From Helcococcus kunzii ATCC 51366 (lineage in GTDB: Bacteria > Bacillota > Clostridia > Tissierellales > Peptoniphilaceae), in contig NZ_JH601088.1 of assembly GCF_000245755.1 (NCBI RefSeq), forward strand, positions 1,236,760 through 1,299,091: 62,332 nucleotides of DNA, given 5' to 3'. Shown here piece by piece: positions 1 through 8,236 of this stretch. How positions within the stretch are numbered: position 1 is the stretch's first letter; each line of letters starts with the position of its first letter. The notes beneath the pieces are model-generated. The model was not told the DNA's origin, did no database searches, and saw only the letters and a list, made by a program, of their open reading frames with translations. A program made the position numbers and the translations under genes.

Positions 1-36
1 ATCTACAATAGTAGAAATTAATAGTATCTCTTAAAG
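1..36 (-). CRISPR. Leader-proximal type V-A CRISPR repeat (array cut by window edge)
   Basis: Read on the minus strand, these 36 bases end in AATTTCTACTATTGTAGAT, the conserved 3' stem-loop core of Cas12a direct repeats: TCTAC stem, TATT loop, GTAGA stem. The repeat lies just beyond cas2 in the same orientation as the cas genes. It is therefore the first repeat, and spacers should follow at lower coordinates outside the window. Only one repeat is visible, so spacer content and array length cannot be judged. Confidence 0.9.
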
Positions 37-164
37 AGCTAATACATATATATTCAATACAAGCGCTCCGAATGTCACTATAGTTAGTATTGCAATGCAT
101 AAACTCTCATTTAATGAATACATTTTTAGATATCCTTTAAGAAATTCTATATTAAGTATAGGGT
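37..164 (-). promoter_or_regulatory. CRISPR leader
   Basis: This is the AT-rich non-coding stretch between the cas2 stop and the first repeat. Its position makes it the array leader, where new spacers would be added and where array transcription may start. I could not identify a convincing -35/-10 pair, so the array could also be read through from the cas operon. The assignment rests on position only. Confidence 0.6.
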
Positions 165-434
165 TTATATAATAATTATATCATCATTTTCGTGAATTGG
201 ATACCCATAATTAATAATACTATTTTTATCAACTTTGTATATCATAACACTATCAGATTCCCTAAATTGTTTTTTAAATTTATTTTCAATTTCCGCTTTA
301 ATCAAATTTAATATTCTATCTGAATTTTTCACACAAAAAATGGAATATTGCACTCTATACCCGTATTTACTCAAATATTTTGAAAATCTAGTTCTTGTCT
401 TATCATCTTTAATATCATAACTTACAAATAACAT
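165..434 (-). CDS. cas2: CRISPR-associated endonuclease Cas2
   Basis: The 89-residue protein has the size and ferredoxin-like pattern of Cas2. An N-terminal strand ends in SYD, with the conserved aspartate near residue 7, and is followed by a KYGYRVQYSIF segment. Cas2 dimers bridge two Cas1 dimers in the integrase that inserts spacers at the leader end. It is the last cas gene, starts 7 bp after cas1 and directly precedes the leader. Intact and probably functional. Confidence 0.93.
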   Translation of the reverse strand: MLFVSYDIKDDKTRTRFSKYLSKYGYRVQYSIFCVKNSDRILNLIKAEIENKFKKQFRESDSVMIYKVDKNSIINYGYPIHENDDIIII

Positions 435-441
435 ATCATAC

Positions 442-1407
442 CTACCTAAATTTATATACCGGAAAATCGACGATATTTTTATTTTTCATAAATGCTCTAT
501 AATAATTTTGAACATACATAAACAAATCTTCTCTATTGTCGAGTATGGCTTTCATTAGACATCCAACATATTTTTTTGAATCTTTATAATTTAAAGTTAC
601 TTGAAAATTTCTAATAGTAAAATCATTATTATCAATCATATTAAGATTATTCATTTTCACAATTTGATAGTCTATAATCGGTCTAAAAGGTTCAATCATA
701 TCACAAACTAATGATTTTCTTTTATAAAATATTTTATGGTAAACCCCTATATACGAATCAAAACCAAAACATTTTAATAACGCTTCTATATAAGTAAATA
801 ATAGTGTATAACCTAAATCCATTAAACAATTATTAATGTCATGTTTTACTCTTGGTTTTCGACCTTTCCAATCTTTCCCAATAAATAACGTAGAAAAGTA
901 TAACCTTGATGCTGCCCCTTCAATACCAAGTAAAGATTTATCATCTTCAATACTATCAATTTTATTATAATATTCATCTAATTTTAGATTTACATTATTT
1001 AATATTAAGTTATCTAAATCAGATTTTTTTAATGCATATTTTTGATTTTCGATCTTATTTTTAACAAAATGCTTAGCAATATCAAAATTATTCTCATTAT
1101 AAAATTGTCTTTGTCTTAAAAGTGTATTTCCTTCCAAAGGAATACAGAATGACTCAATAATTCTAAATGAATGTGAAAATAAAAAAATAGAATACCCAAA
1201 CTTTTTTGCTCTATTTATCAAGGGAGTCGTTATATTATAATTTCCTACAATCCACAAAGAAAAAATTCTATAACCTGTGCTTTGCAAAATTATTTCACCA
1301 TTATTATCTTCAACAATTAAATTGTCATTTTGTATTCTAAATTTTTCACCCTTATTAGTAAATACAATTATTATTTTCTTAAACATATAATCATTTCTAC
1401 TCAACAT
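442..1407 (-). CDS. cas1: CRISPR-associated integrase Cas1 (type V-A)
   Basis: Cas1 catalyses spacer integration into the array. With the start used here the protein has 321 residues. The expected active-site residues are present: E163 in LLGIEGAAS, H224 in GVYHK and the D236-x-x-E239 of DMIEPFRP. A longer open frame reaches upstream into cas4, but ATG at 1407 is preceded by GGAGG at five bases, so this start is preferred; it overlaps the cas4 end by 11 bp. The gene sits between cas4 and cas2 in the usual type V-A order, and nothing suggests inactivation. Confidence 0.94.
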   Translation of the reverse strand: MLSRNDYMFKKIIIVFTNKGEKFRIQNDNLIVEDNNGEIILQSTGYRIFSLWIVGNYNITTPLINRAKKFGYSIFLFSHSFRIIESFCIPLEGNTLLRQRQFYNENNFDIAKHFVKNKIENQKYALKKSDLDNLILNNVNLKLDEYYNKIDSIEDDKSLLGIEGAASRLYFSTLFIGKDWKGRKPRVKHDINNCLMDLGYTLLFTYIEALLKCFGFDSYIGVYHKIFYKRKSLVCDMIEPFRPIIDYQIVKMNNLNMIDNNDFTIRNFQVTLNYKDSKKYVGCLMKAILDNREDLFMYVQNYYRAFMKNKNIVDFPVYKFR

Positions 1408-1957
1408 CTGTACCTCCACATAAAGGATTATAAATACAATTTTCACACTTTTTTCTATTTGTTTGATTAAAATTTGAATAATCAAAATTATTGATTTGAT
1501 TTATAACAGACTCGAACTTCTCAAACATTTCTTTATCTTCACAAGGTAACTTAATTTGATAATGTTTATGATCATCTATACTATATATTTCGATAGAATT
1601 AATTTTAAACCCCATTTCTAATAAAGAAAAATATTGTGCATATGTTTGAAATATATAACCATCAAATATTTGTTTTACTTTTTTCTTTCTTTCCACTATT
1701 TTGCCTTCATTAATATAAAACGTATCCAATTTCCCCGTTAAATTATATCGTTCACAATATAAAGATGTTCCTTGCAATACATTTTTGCTCGTTGAATATC
1801 TATTTTCGTCAACTGCAGAATGTGCATGACTTCCATTGATTTGACTTGTACTTTTATATATTCCGTCATTAAAGTCTAAATAGTAAGAATGGAAATATAA
1901 TGACATAGGACAAAAAATAAAGTCATTAAGTTCAGCGAAAGTTATCATCTGTTCCAT
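1397..1957 (-). CDS. cas4: CRISPR-associated exonuclease Cas4
   Basis: This RecB-family nuclease of 186 residues takes part in prespacer trimming and PAM-dependent spacer selection. Four cysteines fit the Cas4 iron-sulphur cluster: C16 near the N-terminus, and C171, C174 and C180 in CENCIYNPLC. Nuclease-core residues are visible in LTGKLD and in IVERKKK. It follows cas12a by about 35 bp. No strong ribosome site precedes the ATG at 1957; an alternative ATG lies three codons further in. A GC-rich hairpin sits just upstream and may influence its translation. Confidence 0.92.
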   Translation of the reverse strand: MEQMITFAELNDFIFCPMSLYFHSYYLDFNDGIYKSTSQINGSHAHSAVDENRYSTSKNVLQGTSLYCERYNLTGKLDTFYINEGKIVERKKKVKQIFDGYIFQTYAQYFSLLEMGFKINSIEIYSIDDHKHYQIKLPCEDKEMFEKFESVINQINNFDYSNFNQTNRKKCENCIYNPLCGGTDVE

Positions 1958-1964
1958 AATATTT

Positions 1965-1985
1965 GAGGGAGGTTAAACCTCCCTC
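1965..1985 (-). promoter_or_regulatory. Perfect hairpin between cas12a and cas4
   Basis: GAGGGAGGTT and AACCTCCCTC are exact reverse complements separated by one base, so about eight pairs can form with a five-base loop. On the cas mRNA the 5' arm contains the Shine-Dalgarno-like GGGAGG. No U-run follows, so it is not a normal terminator. It could stabilise a processed mRNA end or keep cas4-cas1-cas2 translation low compared with cas12a. Confidence 0.6.
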
Positions 1986-1992
1986 CCTCCTT

Positions 1993-4900
1993 TTAACTTA
2001 TAATAAAATTTATCCAATCTTCATTTTTAATTTTTAAATCAACTTTTGATTCATTTGAATTAACTATCCTATCTTTTAGTAATAATCCTTTTCTTGCAAT
2101 GTTAAATGCTCCATTAGCATCTCCATTATTTGGAAGATTAGTTTTATCAATATCAATTTCATTAGAATTATAATAATTTCCATTATCATCTGCTGTAGGT
2201 GATATAATATAGTCATTTTCGAAATCATAGTTTCTTAACTGTACACTATATTTAAAAGTATCAAATAATGCTTTTAATATTTTTCTTTTAGCTTTTTCTT
2301 CTAAATTATCTATTAAAGGAATTATATCAATATTCTCGTAATCAATATTTAATTCCTTTAACTTATTTATGAGAAACTCCGTAGGTTGAACATAAAAATA
2401 TTCTTTCTTTTTAGAATTATATGAAATCCTCTCACCTCTAGTAGATATTTTCCAATCTTTTGATTTGATATTGTTTAGTATTACTAGGTTAGCTTTTGCA
2501 AAATCTTTGTAATTAAATATAAACTTAAAATCTTCTTCTTCATTATCAAAATATATGTTTTTAAACTTCTTAATAAATTCCTCATACTTAGAACTATTAA
2601 TAGACTTTAATCTAAATAAATTTGTAAAACCCGTCACAGGATCTATTACAGAAGTATATGCTGCAGGTAAATAAAATACAATACCATTTTGTCCTTGTAA
2701 TTCTTGATATGCATCAACTGGATAACATGCTTGTATTGGATTTAGTATTCCTGAAGGTTCTAAATTTTTCCTTTCATCGTATTTTTCCTTAAATGATAAA
2801 GCAGAAAGTTTGTTCATTAATGCTAGTTCAAATTTTTGATATACTTGTCTCTCTACTTTGAATCTACCACGTTTAAAACCTTGATTAAGATTCTCCATGA
2901 TAACAATAGCTTCATATTTTATTATTAATCTACTTAATTTATGAACTACGTGGCTTAAGTAACCATCTTTTAATTCTTTGATTTTATTTATATTTGTCCA
3001 ATTTTTTCTAGCTCTATCTCTATCTTCTTCTCTTGTTCTTAGCTTATTTTGATAATCAACTTTTACTGTAGAATTATCAAATCTATTTTGCTCTAGAGTA
3101 TTCAATGAACCTTGTTCAACAATGTTACCTTCTAAATCAATAACAGAGTAATAAAGTAGATGTCTTTCTCCTCTATCAATACCTATTATATGTTTTATTT
3201 CTCCGTCCTTTATCATGCCTTGAACAATTTGATTTACATTTTTATTGGTTTTAATATCCCAATTAAAAGTTATTGGAACATGGAAGAAAAATTGTGATTC
3301 AGAGTATCTTCTATCTTTTATTATATCAAATCTAGCTTCTTTATATTTTAATACATCTTTATTAAATAAGGCTATTGCTTCATCACTTAAATCTTCTCTA
3401 CCGATTTTTTTATTTAAATATCTATAGCATTCATGATAAATATTTTCTGGAATAGTATTTCCTTCTTTATCGATTTTATTTAGTAAAATGCTACCTTCTT
3501 TATGAATAATTGGTTTCTTTTCTAATTTTTTTCTGTAAAAAATTTCTGCTTGGCCATTTAATTTTAATTTTCTAGTCCTTAAATTTTCCTCACTAAACAT
3601 AGATAACCAATATAAAGTGTGTAAATTTTTCTTACCTTTACTCTCAGGACTAAAGTCTTTATTATATATTTGGAAAAGCAATAATTTTCCATCTTCAACT
3701 GCATTATCAATAGTATTTTCGTCAATTTTATTAAATAAAACTCTATATGCACAAGAATTGACATCTGCATAGAAGTCATTCAAGTTAACATACAGAGAAG
3801 TGTCTTTTAATGTACTAAAATCATACATTTCTTTATATGATTCCTTATTAGGACCTTTATATTTATATAAAAATTGTTTACAAAATTCTATCCACTTGTA
3901 TATTGTATACAAATAATTTTTATTAGTATTGTTATCTTTATAGAAATCTTTTTTGTATTTTTTTTCTTTTTTTATATCATATATTTCTTTAGTTATTATT
4001 AAAGGACTTACATAACCATCTATTAATTGAAAATCAGATACATTATTTTTAAAATGCTCTTTAACTTTCTTTGTAAATGGATAATTTGGTATAGATTTAC
4101 TAAATTCAGGAATTTGATTATAAATTAAAATCTCATAGATTTTTTTTGATTTATTTTTTTTATTTATTAATAGTTTATTATCAATTAATATACCTAAATA
4201 ATAATATCCACCTTTTCTTAAAATAATACTTCTATTATCAGATATTTTACTTTCACTCCAACCATCTGCTAAAGTTGGAAAATCAAAATTAACTTTTATT
4301 TTATCTTTGTCTGAATGTTTTCTTGTCAAATAATTTCTTGTCAGATTATATAAAGGGATTATGTAATAATCAGAAATTACTTCATTTAACAAAGGATAAA
4401 ATGTCTCATCTGTATCCAAATCATCATTACCTATTAACAATAATTTCCATTTATGATACTCTTCTAAATGTTTTTCCAAATATTCTTTAATAGCCTCTAA
4501 CTTAATCGGACTACCATATATTGGGGCTTCAAATTCTGATCTCTCAATATTATTCATTTTAAATTTCTCTAATAAAACACTGAAAACATCAACTTCTTCA
4601 AATCCTTCAACTAAATTAACGAGCTCTTCAATTTCTCTTATATTTAGATATCTTTTTGCTTTGCTAGTTTCATCTAATTCAAGGTATTCTTTGTATTTCT
4701 TCTTTTCTTCTTTAGATCCTTCGGTTATTTTTACTGTATAACCTCTTCTAATTACATCCCATTGACCAAACAACATTTGTGAAAATTTTTGCGTATTTCT
4801 TGCGTCTATATAAACCTCTTCTTTTTTTATTGATTTTAAGGCATTATATAACCTTTCTATTTGTTCAAATAATGATGGGGAAACTTCAGTAGATTCAAAA

Positions 4901-5925
4901 AATGAAACATTAAATTTATTTATCCTATCTACTAAGTCATTATCATCTTCAATTTGATCAATTAAAAATGATGTTGATTCTGAGTATTCTAATATTTGCT
5001 TTCTTAATTTCGTTAATACACCTAATTTAACATTTTTTGTTTCAGGTTTTCTTCTTAACTGTTGTTGAGTAAGGTTCAATATTTCATTTATCCCTTGAAC
5101 CTTCTCACCGTTTTCTTTTGTAAATCCACCTCTTATAGCTTGATATACATCTATTCCATCTTGAGTTATTACATAATTGAACCCATTAGGTGTAAAATAA
5201 TCTTTAACGGATCTATTATCATCCAAAATATCTGCTTCTTTTAATTCATTTTCTAAGTTAGGAATTTTATTTTCAAGATATTCTATATTTTTATTAAAAA
5301 TTTTTATATTATCATAATAGAATCCAAAATTTTCATTTACAGCTCTAAATGGAATTGCAGTTACTATATCTTTATCTGTAAATACATTTTTTCTTGTTTC
5401 CCAAAAGTTTTTTAATCTCGTTGTAAATTTACTATATAGATTTAAACCTTCCAAATCCTCTTCACTATAAGAATCATTATTATTAACAAAGTCTGGTAAA
5501 ACTTCTAAAATAAATTGTTTCTTAAATAATTTGCCATACAATGCTTTATTATTTTTTATTAGATCTTTAGAATTTTTTTCACCACTCTTATCCAATTCCC
5601 CTGATAGAATATTGAATAAGACTTTTCTATATTGAGCTTGAATCATCTCTAAATTCTTTTGTGATTCTTTTTTTGAAGAATCTAACAGTTCATGAGCATC
5701 ATATAATTTTTGCCAATCTAAATTTAAATCTGACAATTTTTCTTTAATATATTGTCTATAGTAATCATCAGAAATATTTTTTAGAATTGGATAAAAGTCA
5801 GATCTTTCGAAATCTTTTTCCAATTTTCCAAGTTTTTCTATATTTTCTAGTGTTTTTCCTACTGGTATTAGCTTAAATCTAATAGTTTTGGAAATTGAAA
5901 CAATGTTACTTAATTTTTCAAACAT
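1993..5925 (-). CDS. cas12a: CRISPR RNA-guided nuclease Cas12a (Cpf1)
   Basis: Cas12a matures its own crRNA and cuts double-stranded DNA next to a T-rich PAM with one RuvC site. The 1310-residue protein has the family length. All RuvC motifs are intact: D917 in IGIDRGERH, E1011 in IVIMENLN and D1269 in GDANGAFNIARKG. The Nuc-domain arginine is R1231 in QLRNY. The start MFEKLSNIVSISKTIRFKL is the family N-terminus, with a GGAG ribosome site. From memory it resembles the Helcococcus kunzii enzyme. It is the first gene of cas12a-cas4-cas1-cas2. The 5' leader carries a crRNA-like element and the promoter is close to consensus, which suggests autoregulation. Confidence 0.98.
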   Translation of the reverse strand: MFEKLSNIVSISKTIRFKLIPVGKTLENIEKLGKLEKDFERSDFYPILKNISDDYYRQYIKEKLSDLNLDWQKLYDAHELLDSSKKESQKNLEMIQAQYRKVLFNILSGELDKSGEKNSKDLIKNNKALYGKLFKKQFILEVLPDFVNNNDSYSEEDLEGLNLYSKFTTRLKNFWETRKNVFTDKDIVTAIPFRAVNENFGFYYDNIKIFNKNIEYLENKIPNLENELKEADILDDNRSVKDYFTPNGFNYVITQDGIDVYQAIRGGFTKENGEKVQGINEILNLTQQQLRRKPETKNVKLGVLTKLRKQILEYSESTSFLIDQIEDDNDLVDRINKFNVSFFESTEVSPSLFEQIERLYNALKSIKKEEVYIDARNTQKFSQMLFGQWDVIRRGYTVKITEGSKEEKKKYKEYLELDETSKAKRYLNIREIEELVNLVEGFEEVDVFSVLLEKFKMNNIERSEFEAPIYGSPIKLEAIKEYLEKHLEEYHKWKLLLIGNDDLDTDETFYPLLNEVISDYYIIPLYNLTRNYLTRKHSDKDKIKVNFDFPTLADGWSESKISDNRSIILRKGGYYYLGILIDNKLLINKKNKSKKIYEILIYNQIPEFSKSIPNYPFTKKVKEHFKNNVSDFQLIDGYVSPLIITKEIYDIKKEKKYKKDFYKDNNTNKNYLYTIYKWIEFCKQFLYKYKGPNKESYKEMYDFSTLKDTSLYVNLNDFYADVNSCAYRVLFNKIDENTIDNAVEDGKLLLFQIYNKDFSPESKGKKNLHTLYWLSMFSEENLRTRKLKLNGQAEIFYRKKLEKKPIIHKEGSILLNKIDKEGNTIPENIYHECYRYLNKKIGREDLSDEAIALFNKDVLKYKEARFDIIKDRRYSESQFFFHVPITFNWDIKTNKNVNQIVQGMIKDGEIKHIIGIDRGERHLLYYSVIDLEGNIVEQGSLNTLEQNRFDNSTVKVDYQNKLRTREEDRDRARKNWTNINKIKELKDGYLSHVVHKLSRLIIKYEAIVIMENLNQGFKRGRFKVERQVYQKFELALMNKLSALSFKEKYDERKNLEPSGILNPIQACYPVDAYQELQGQNGIVFYLPAAYTSVIDPVTGFTNLFRLKSINSSKYEEFIKKFKNIYFDNEEEDFKFIFNYKDFAKANLVILNNIKSKDWKISTRGERISYNSKKKEYFYVQPTEFLINKLKELNIDYENIDIIPLIDNLEEKAKRKILKALFDTFKYSVQLRNYDFENDYIISPTADDNGNYYNSNEIDIDKTNLPNNGDANGAFNIARKGLLLKDRIVNSNESKVDLKIKNEDWINFIIS

Positions 5926-5959
5926 TTATTTCTCCTTTTTTTTATTAATATTTTTAACA

Positions 5960-6007
5960 TTTGCACATCATTAACTATTAAATGCTAATCTACCTTAGTA
6001 GAAATTA
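5960..6007 (-). ncRNA. Solitary crRNA-like element in the cas12a leader (repeat core plus guide-like segment)
   Basis: The minus strand of 5988-6007 reads TAATTTCTACTAAGGTAGAT and is identical to the array repeat core at 17 of 20 bases. Only the loop triplet differs; both TCTAC/GTAGA arms are kept. The repeat's 5' part is not conserved. The next bases (5987 downwards) start TAGCATTTAATAGTTAA. They match plus-strand 6045-6061 at 14 of 17 positions, the first seven without a gap, and that site covers the promoter -10. By comparison with known crRNA-like cas regulators I infer a guide that sends Cas12a to its own promoter for partial, non-cleaving binding. The four bases 5' of the match are ATAT, not TTTV. 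Confidence 0.7.
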
Positions 6008-6041
6008 TATATATATTACAAAAAATGATGTGCAAACGTTA

Positions 6042-6077
6042 TATTAGCATTGTATATTTAAATGCATAATATGTCAA
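6042..6077 (-). promoter_or_regulatory. Promoter of the cas12a operon
   Basis: On the minus strand a perfect TTGACA (6072-6077) is followed after 17 bp by TACAAT (6049-6054), giving a predicted transcript start near 6042. The leader would be about 115 bases and would include the crRNA-like element. A second TTGACATATTA lies 19 bp upstream (TTGACA at 6091-6096), so the -35 block is duplicated. A promoter this strong makes a built-in brake plausible. Confidence 0.8.
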
Positions 6078-6193
6078 TTATTTATTAATATGTCAATATT
6101 CAGTAATATTATTATATTAAAATATATAAAAAATCCTATAATAGCTAAATTTACACGTTTAATTTACTTTGTTATTTTATAGAGAAACATCAC

Positions 6194-6364
6194 CTAAATA
6201 TTTATGTAAATAAATATAAATCGTCTTATTGAAACTAAATATAAATAATTATTTGTCAACAGAGACTGTGAATTCGTAAACAATTCTGCAAATCTTTTTA
6301 AAATATTTCTAGTACTTTTTTTTCTTATTAATTTTATAAAGTCATTTACATCCATTTGAATCAT
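6194..6364 (-). other. Short open frame in the AT-rich spacer upstream of cas12a
   Basis: A 56-codon frame without stops begins MIQMDVNDFIKLIRKKS and ends at TAG 6194-6196. It is lysine- and isoleucine-rich, has only a weak GAG-like ribosome site and resembles nothing I recognise. It ends well before the cas promoter and may be a chance frame or a decayed gene fragment. The rest of 6078-6363 shows only AT-rich sequence. Confidence 0.15.
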
Positions 6365-6636
6365 TTTCTCGCATATACCCCACCTCTGTATCTATTGGAC
6401 CATAAATATTATTTTTATGGTCTGTAAATCCCTCACCTCCGTATATCTAAGACCATAAATCTAATGGAAAAGCACTTAATATGTATATAAACCTAAAATT
6501 TTAGTCATTTTTCCTAACTTTTAGAATTAATATCTAAAAAAACATGGTCCGTAGCATACCCTTCCAGGGTATCTACGGACCATACTTTTTATTTTTATGG
6601 TCTAAATCTTACCCCCGTGTGGTATCCACAGACCAT
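6364..6636. repeat. Cluster 1 of ATGGTC/GACCAT palindromes (four 40-bp copies)
   Basis: Copies lie at 6364-6403 (left arm degenerate), 6417-6456, 6544-6583 and 6597-6636. Each is 40 bp: an outer arm ATGGTC, an inner ATACCC-like block, then GGGTAT and GACCAT. The best copy, at 6544, has CATACCC...GGGTATCTACGGACCAT. Paired copies start 53 bp apart and are separated by T-rich 13-base spacers. Six more copies occur at 31873-32222. No gene is visible here; the array fills the gap between the rplQ terminator and the cas promoter. Confidence 0.85.
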
Positions 6637-6813
6637 CTTTTCTTATTTCATATAAACATCAATCTTATAAATTTACACACATATCATTTAGATTATTTGG
6701 TTCTACAATAAAGATTCTATAATAAATAAGGTTGTACAATAAATAGTGTTGGTGGATAAATTTCATCAGCACATTCTAATCAACTCTTCCACCACCCCCC
6801 ATTCCCACACATT

Positions 6814-6859
6814 AAAAAAGACTGTTTCAAAACAACTTTTCAGTCATTTTGCAACAGTC
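6814..6859 (-). terminator. Terminator of the ribosomal supercluster
   Basis: Read on the minus strand, a stem of GACTGTTGCAAAA against TTTTGAAACAGTC is followed by TTTTTT, 25 bases after the rplQ stop. Related elements occur at 25901-25950 and 32386-32433, each just beyond the last gene of an operon. This is a repeated terminator family. Confidence 0.85.
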
Positions 6860-6884
6860 CTATTCATAAACTAACTTTTATCGA

Positions 6885-7226
6885 CTAAACTAATTCTAGG
6901 ATTGCCATTTCTGTGGCATCCCCTCTTCTTGGTCCCATTTTTAATACTCTAGTGTATCCACCATTTCTTTCTTTGTATTGTGGACCATATTCGTCAAATA
7001 ATTTTTCTACTACGTCATTATTGTAGATGTAAGCTAACGCTTGACGTCTTGCATGTAAGTCACCTCTTTTAGCTAATGTGATCATTTTTTCAGCTAGTTT
7101 TTGAGCTTCTTTTGCTCTAGTAACTGAAGTAATGATTCTACCATTTTCTAATAGTGATTGAACAAGATTTCTTAACATTGCATTACGGTGGTCAGTTCTT
7201 CTACCTAATTTTCTTAAATCTGACAT
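6885..7226 (-). CDS. rplQ: Large ribosomal subunit protein bL17
   Basis: The 113-residue protein begins [20 protein letters not shown], the bL17 signature, and matches the usual length for Gram-positive bacteria. It binds 23S rRNA at the outer surface of the 50S subunit. As in most Firmicutes it follows rpoA (12 bp gap) and ends the alpha operon, with the terminator directly after it. Confidence 0.97.
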   Translation of the reverse strand: MSDLRKLGRRTDHRNAMLRNLVQSLLENGRIITSVTRAKEAQKLAEKMITLAKRGDLHARRQALAYIYNNDVVEKLFDEYGPQYKERNGGYTRVLKMGPRRGDATEMAILELV

Positions 7227-7238
7227 ACTGCCTCCTAA

Positions 7239-8210
7239 TTATTCTTCTTCACTATCATCTAATAACTCTAAACCTAAATCTTCAATTTTTTCTTTAACTT
7301 CTAGGAATGATTTCTTACCAAAGTTTTTAATTTTTGATAATTCGTTTACTGGCACTTCAAGGATTTCTCCAACTGTGTTTAACCCAGCTCTTTTTAGACA
7401 GTTAAAGGCTCTTAGACTTAAGTCCAATTCTTCTAATGTTAAAGATAATAATTGTTCTGTCTCATCTTCTTCTTCAACTTCTTCAACAACTGGTTCCTCT
7501 TGATCTAAATTAGGTAACTCTGTAAAGAAATCTAAGTAATTGATAAGAATTTTTGCACCATCTGAAACAGCTTCTTGTGGTGTGATTGTTCCATTTGTTA
7601 TAACTTCTAAGATTAATTTATCATAATCAATTGTTTGTCCAACTCTTGTTTTTTCAACAATAAAGTTAACATTCTTAACTGGTGTAAATGATGAATCTAT
7701 AGAAATTAAGCCAATAGGAGCATTCTCAATTTTATGTTGATGTTGATCAGCAACTGAGTATCCGTTTCCGTCAACTACAGTTAGTTCCATATGAATAGAA
7801 CCTTCTTCGTTAACTGTTGCGATGTAGTGATCTTTATTTACAATTTCTAGATTTGCGTCTCCTGTAATATCTCCAGCAGTAACAATTTTTGGTCCATCAA
7901 TATCTAATCTTAGAACAATTGGTTCTGGATTTTCTACTAATTTTTTAATTGCTATACCTTTAATATTAAGTATTATTTCAGGCACATCCTCTATAACACC
8001 TTTAACAGTAGTAAATTCATGTAATACACCTTCATCAAATTTTATACTTGATACAGCTGTACCAGGTAAGGATGAAAGCAAAACTCTTCTCATACTGTTA
8101 CCTAGAGTAGTTCCGTAACCTCTTTCTAATGGAGAGATTACAAAACTTCCCATATTGTTGGCCTCATTAAGTTCTAAAATTTCTATTTTTGTATTTAGCT
8201 TTTCTATCAC
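7239..8210 (-). CDS. rpoA: DNA-directed RNA polymerase subunit alpha
   Basis: The 323-residue protein has both alpha domains. The N-terminal dimerisation domain contains SPLERGYGTTLGNSMRRVLLSS-type sequence from about residue 25. An acidic linker (EEPVVEEVEEEDE, near 240) leads to the C-terminal helix-hairpin-helix domain that contacts UP elements and activators (LSLRAFNCLKRAGLNTVGE). It nucleates polymerase assembly. It sits between rpsD and rplQ, the usual place. Confidence 0.98.
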   Translation of the reverse strand: MIEKLNTKIEILELNEANNMGSFVISPLERGYGTTLGNSMRRVLLSSLPGTAVSSIKFDEGVLHEFTTVKGVIEDVPEIILNIKGIAIKKLVENPEPIVLRLDIDGPKIVTAGDITGDANLEIVNKDHYIATVNEEGSIHMELTVVDGNGYSVADQHQHKIENAPIGLISIDSSFTPVKNVNFIVEKTRVGQTIDYDKLILEVITNGTITPQEAVSDGAKILINYLDFFTELPNLDQEEPVVEEVEEEDETEQLLSLTLEELDLSLRAFNCLKRAGLNTVGEILEVPVNELSKIKNFGKKSFLEVKEKIEDLGLELLDDSEEE

Positions 8211-8236
8211 GGATTAGCCTCCTGTGCTTTAAACTA

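Noticed and set aside
442..1485. Cas1 starting 26 codons earlier inside cas4
   Set aside because: The extra segment is hydrophobic, unlike Cas1, and lacks a ribosome site, whereas ATG 1407 has GGAGG at five bases.
6041..6044. A canonical TTTV PAM next to the guide match in the cas12a promoter
   Set aside because: The four bases are ATAT. No one-base shift of the guide gives TTTV, so I do not claim a normal PAM; the hypothesis rests on seed match, position and repeat core.
6194..6364. Anti-CRISPR or toxin gene upstream of cas12a
   Set aside because: The 56-codon frame has no recognisable motif, a weak start context and no partner gene; there is no ground for a functional call.
6364..6636. 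Palindrome clusters as degenerate CRISPR arrays
   Set aside because: Repeats are 40 bp with only about 13-base, T-rich spacers, are strongly palindromic and unlike the Cas12a repeat; no spacer of 25-35 bases exists.
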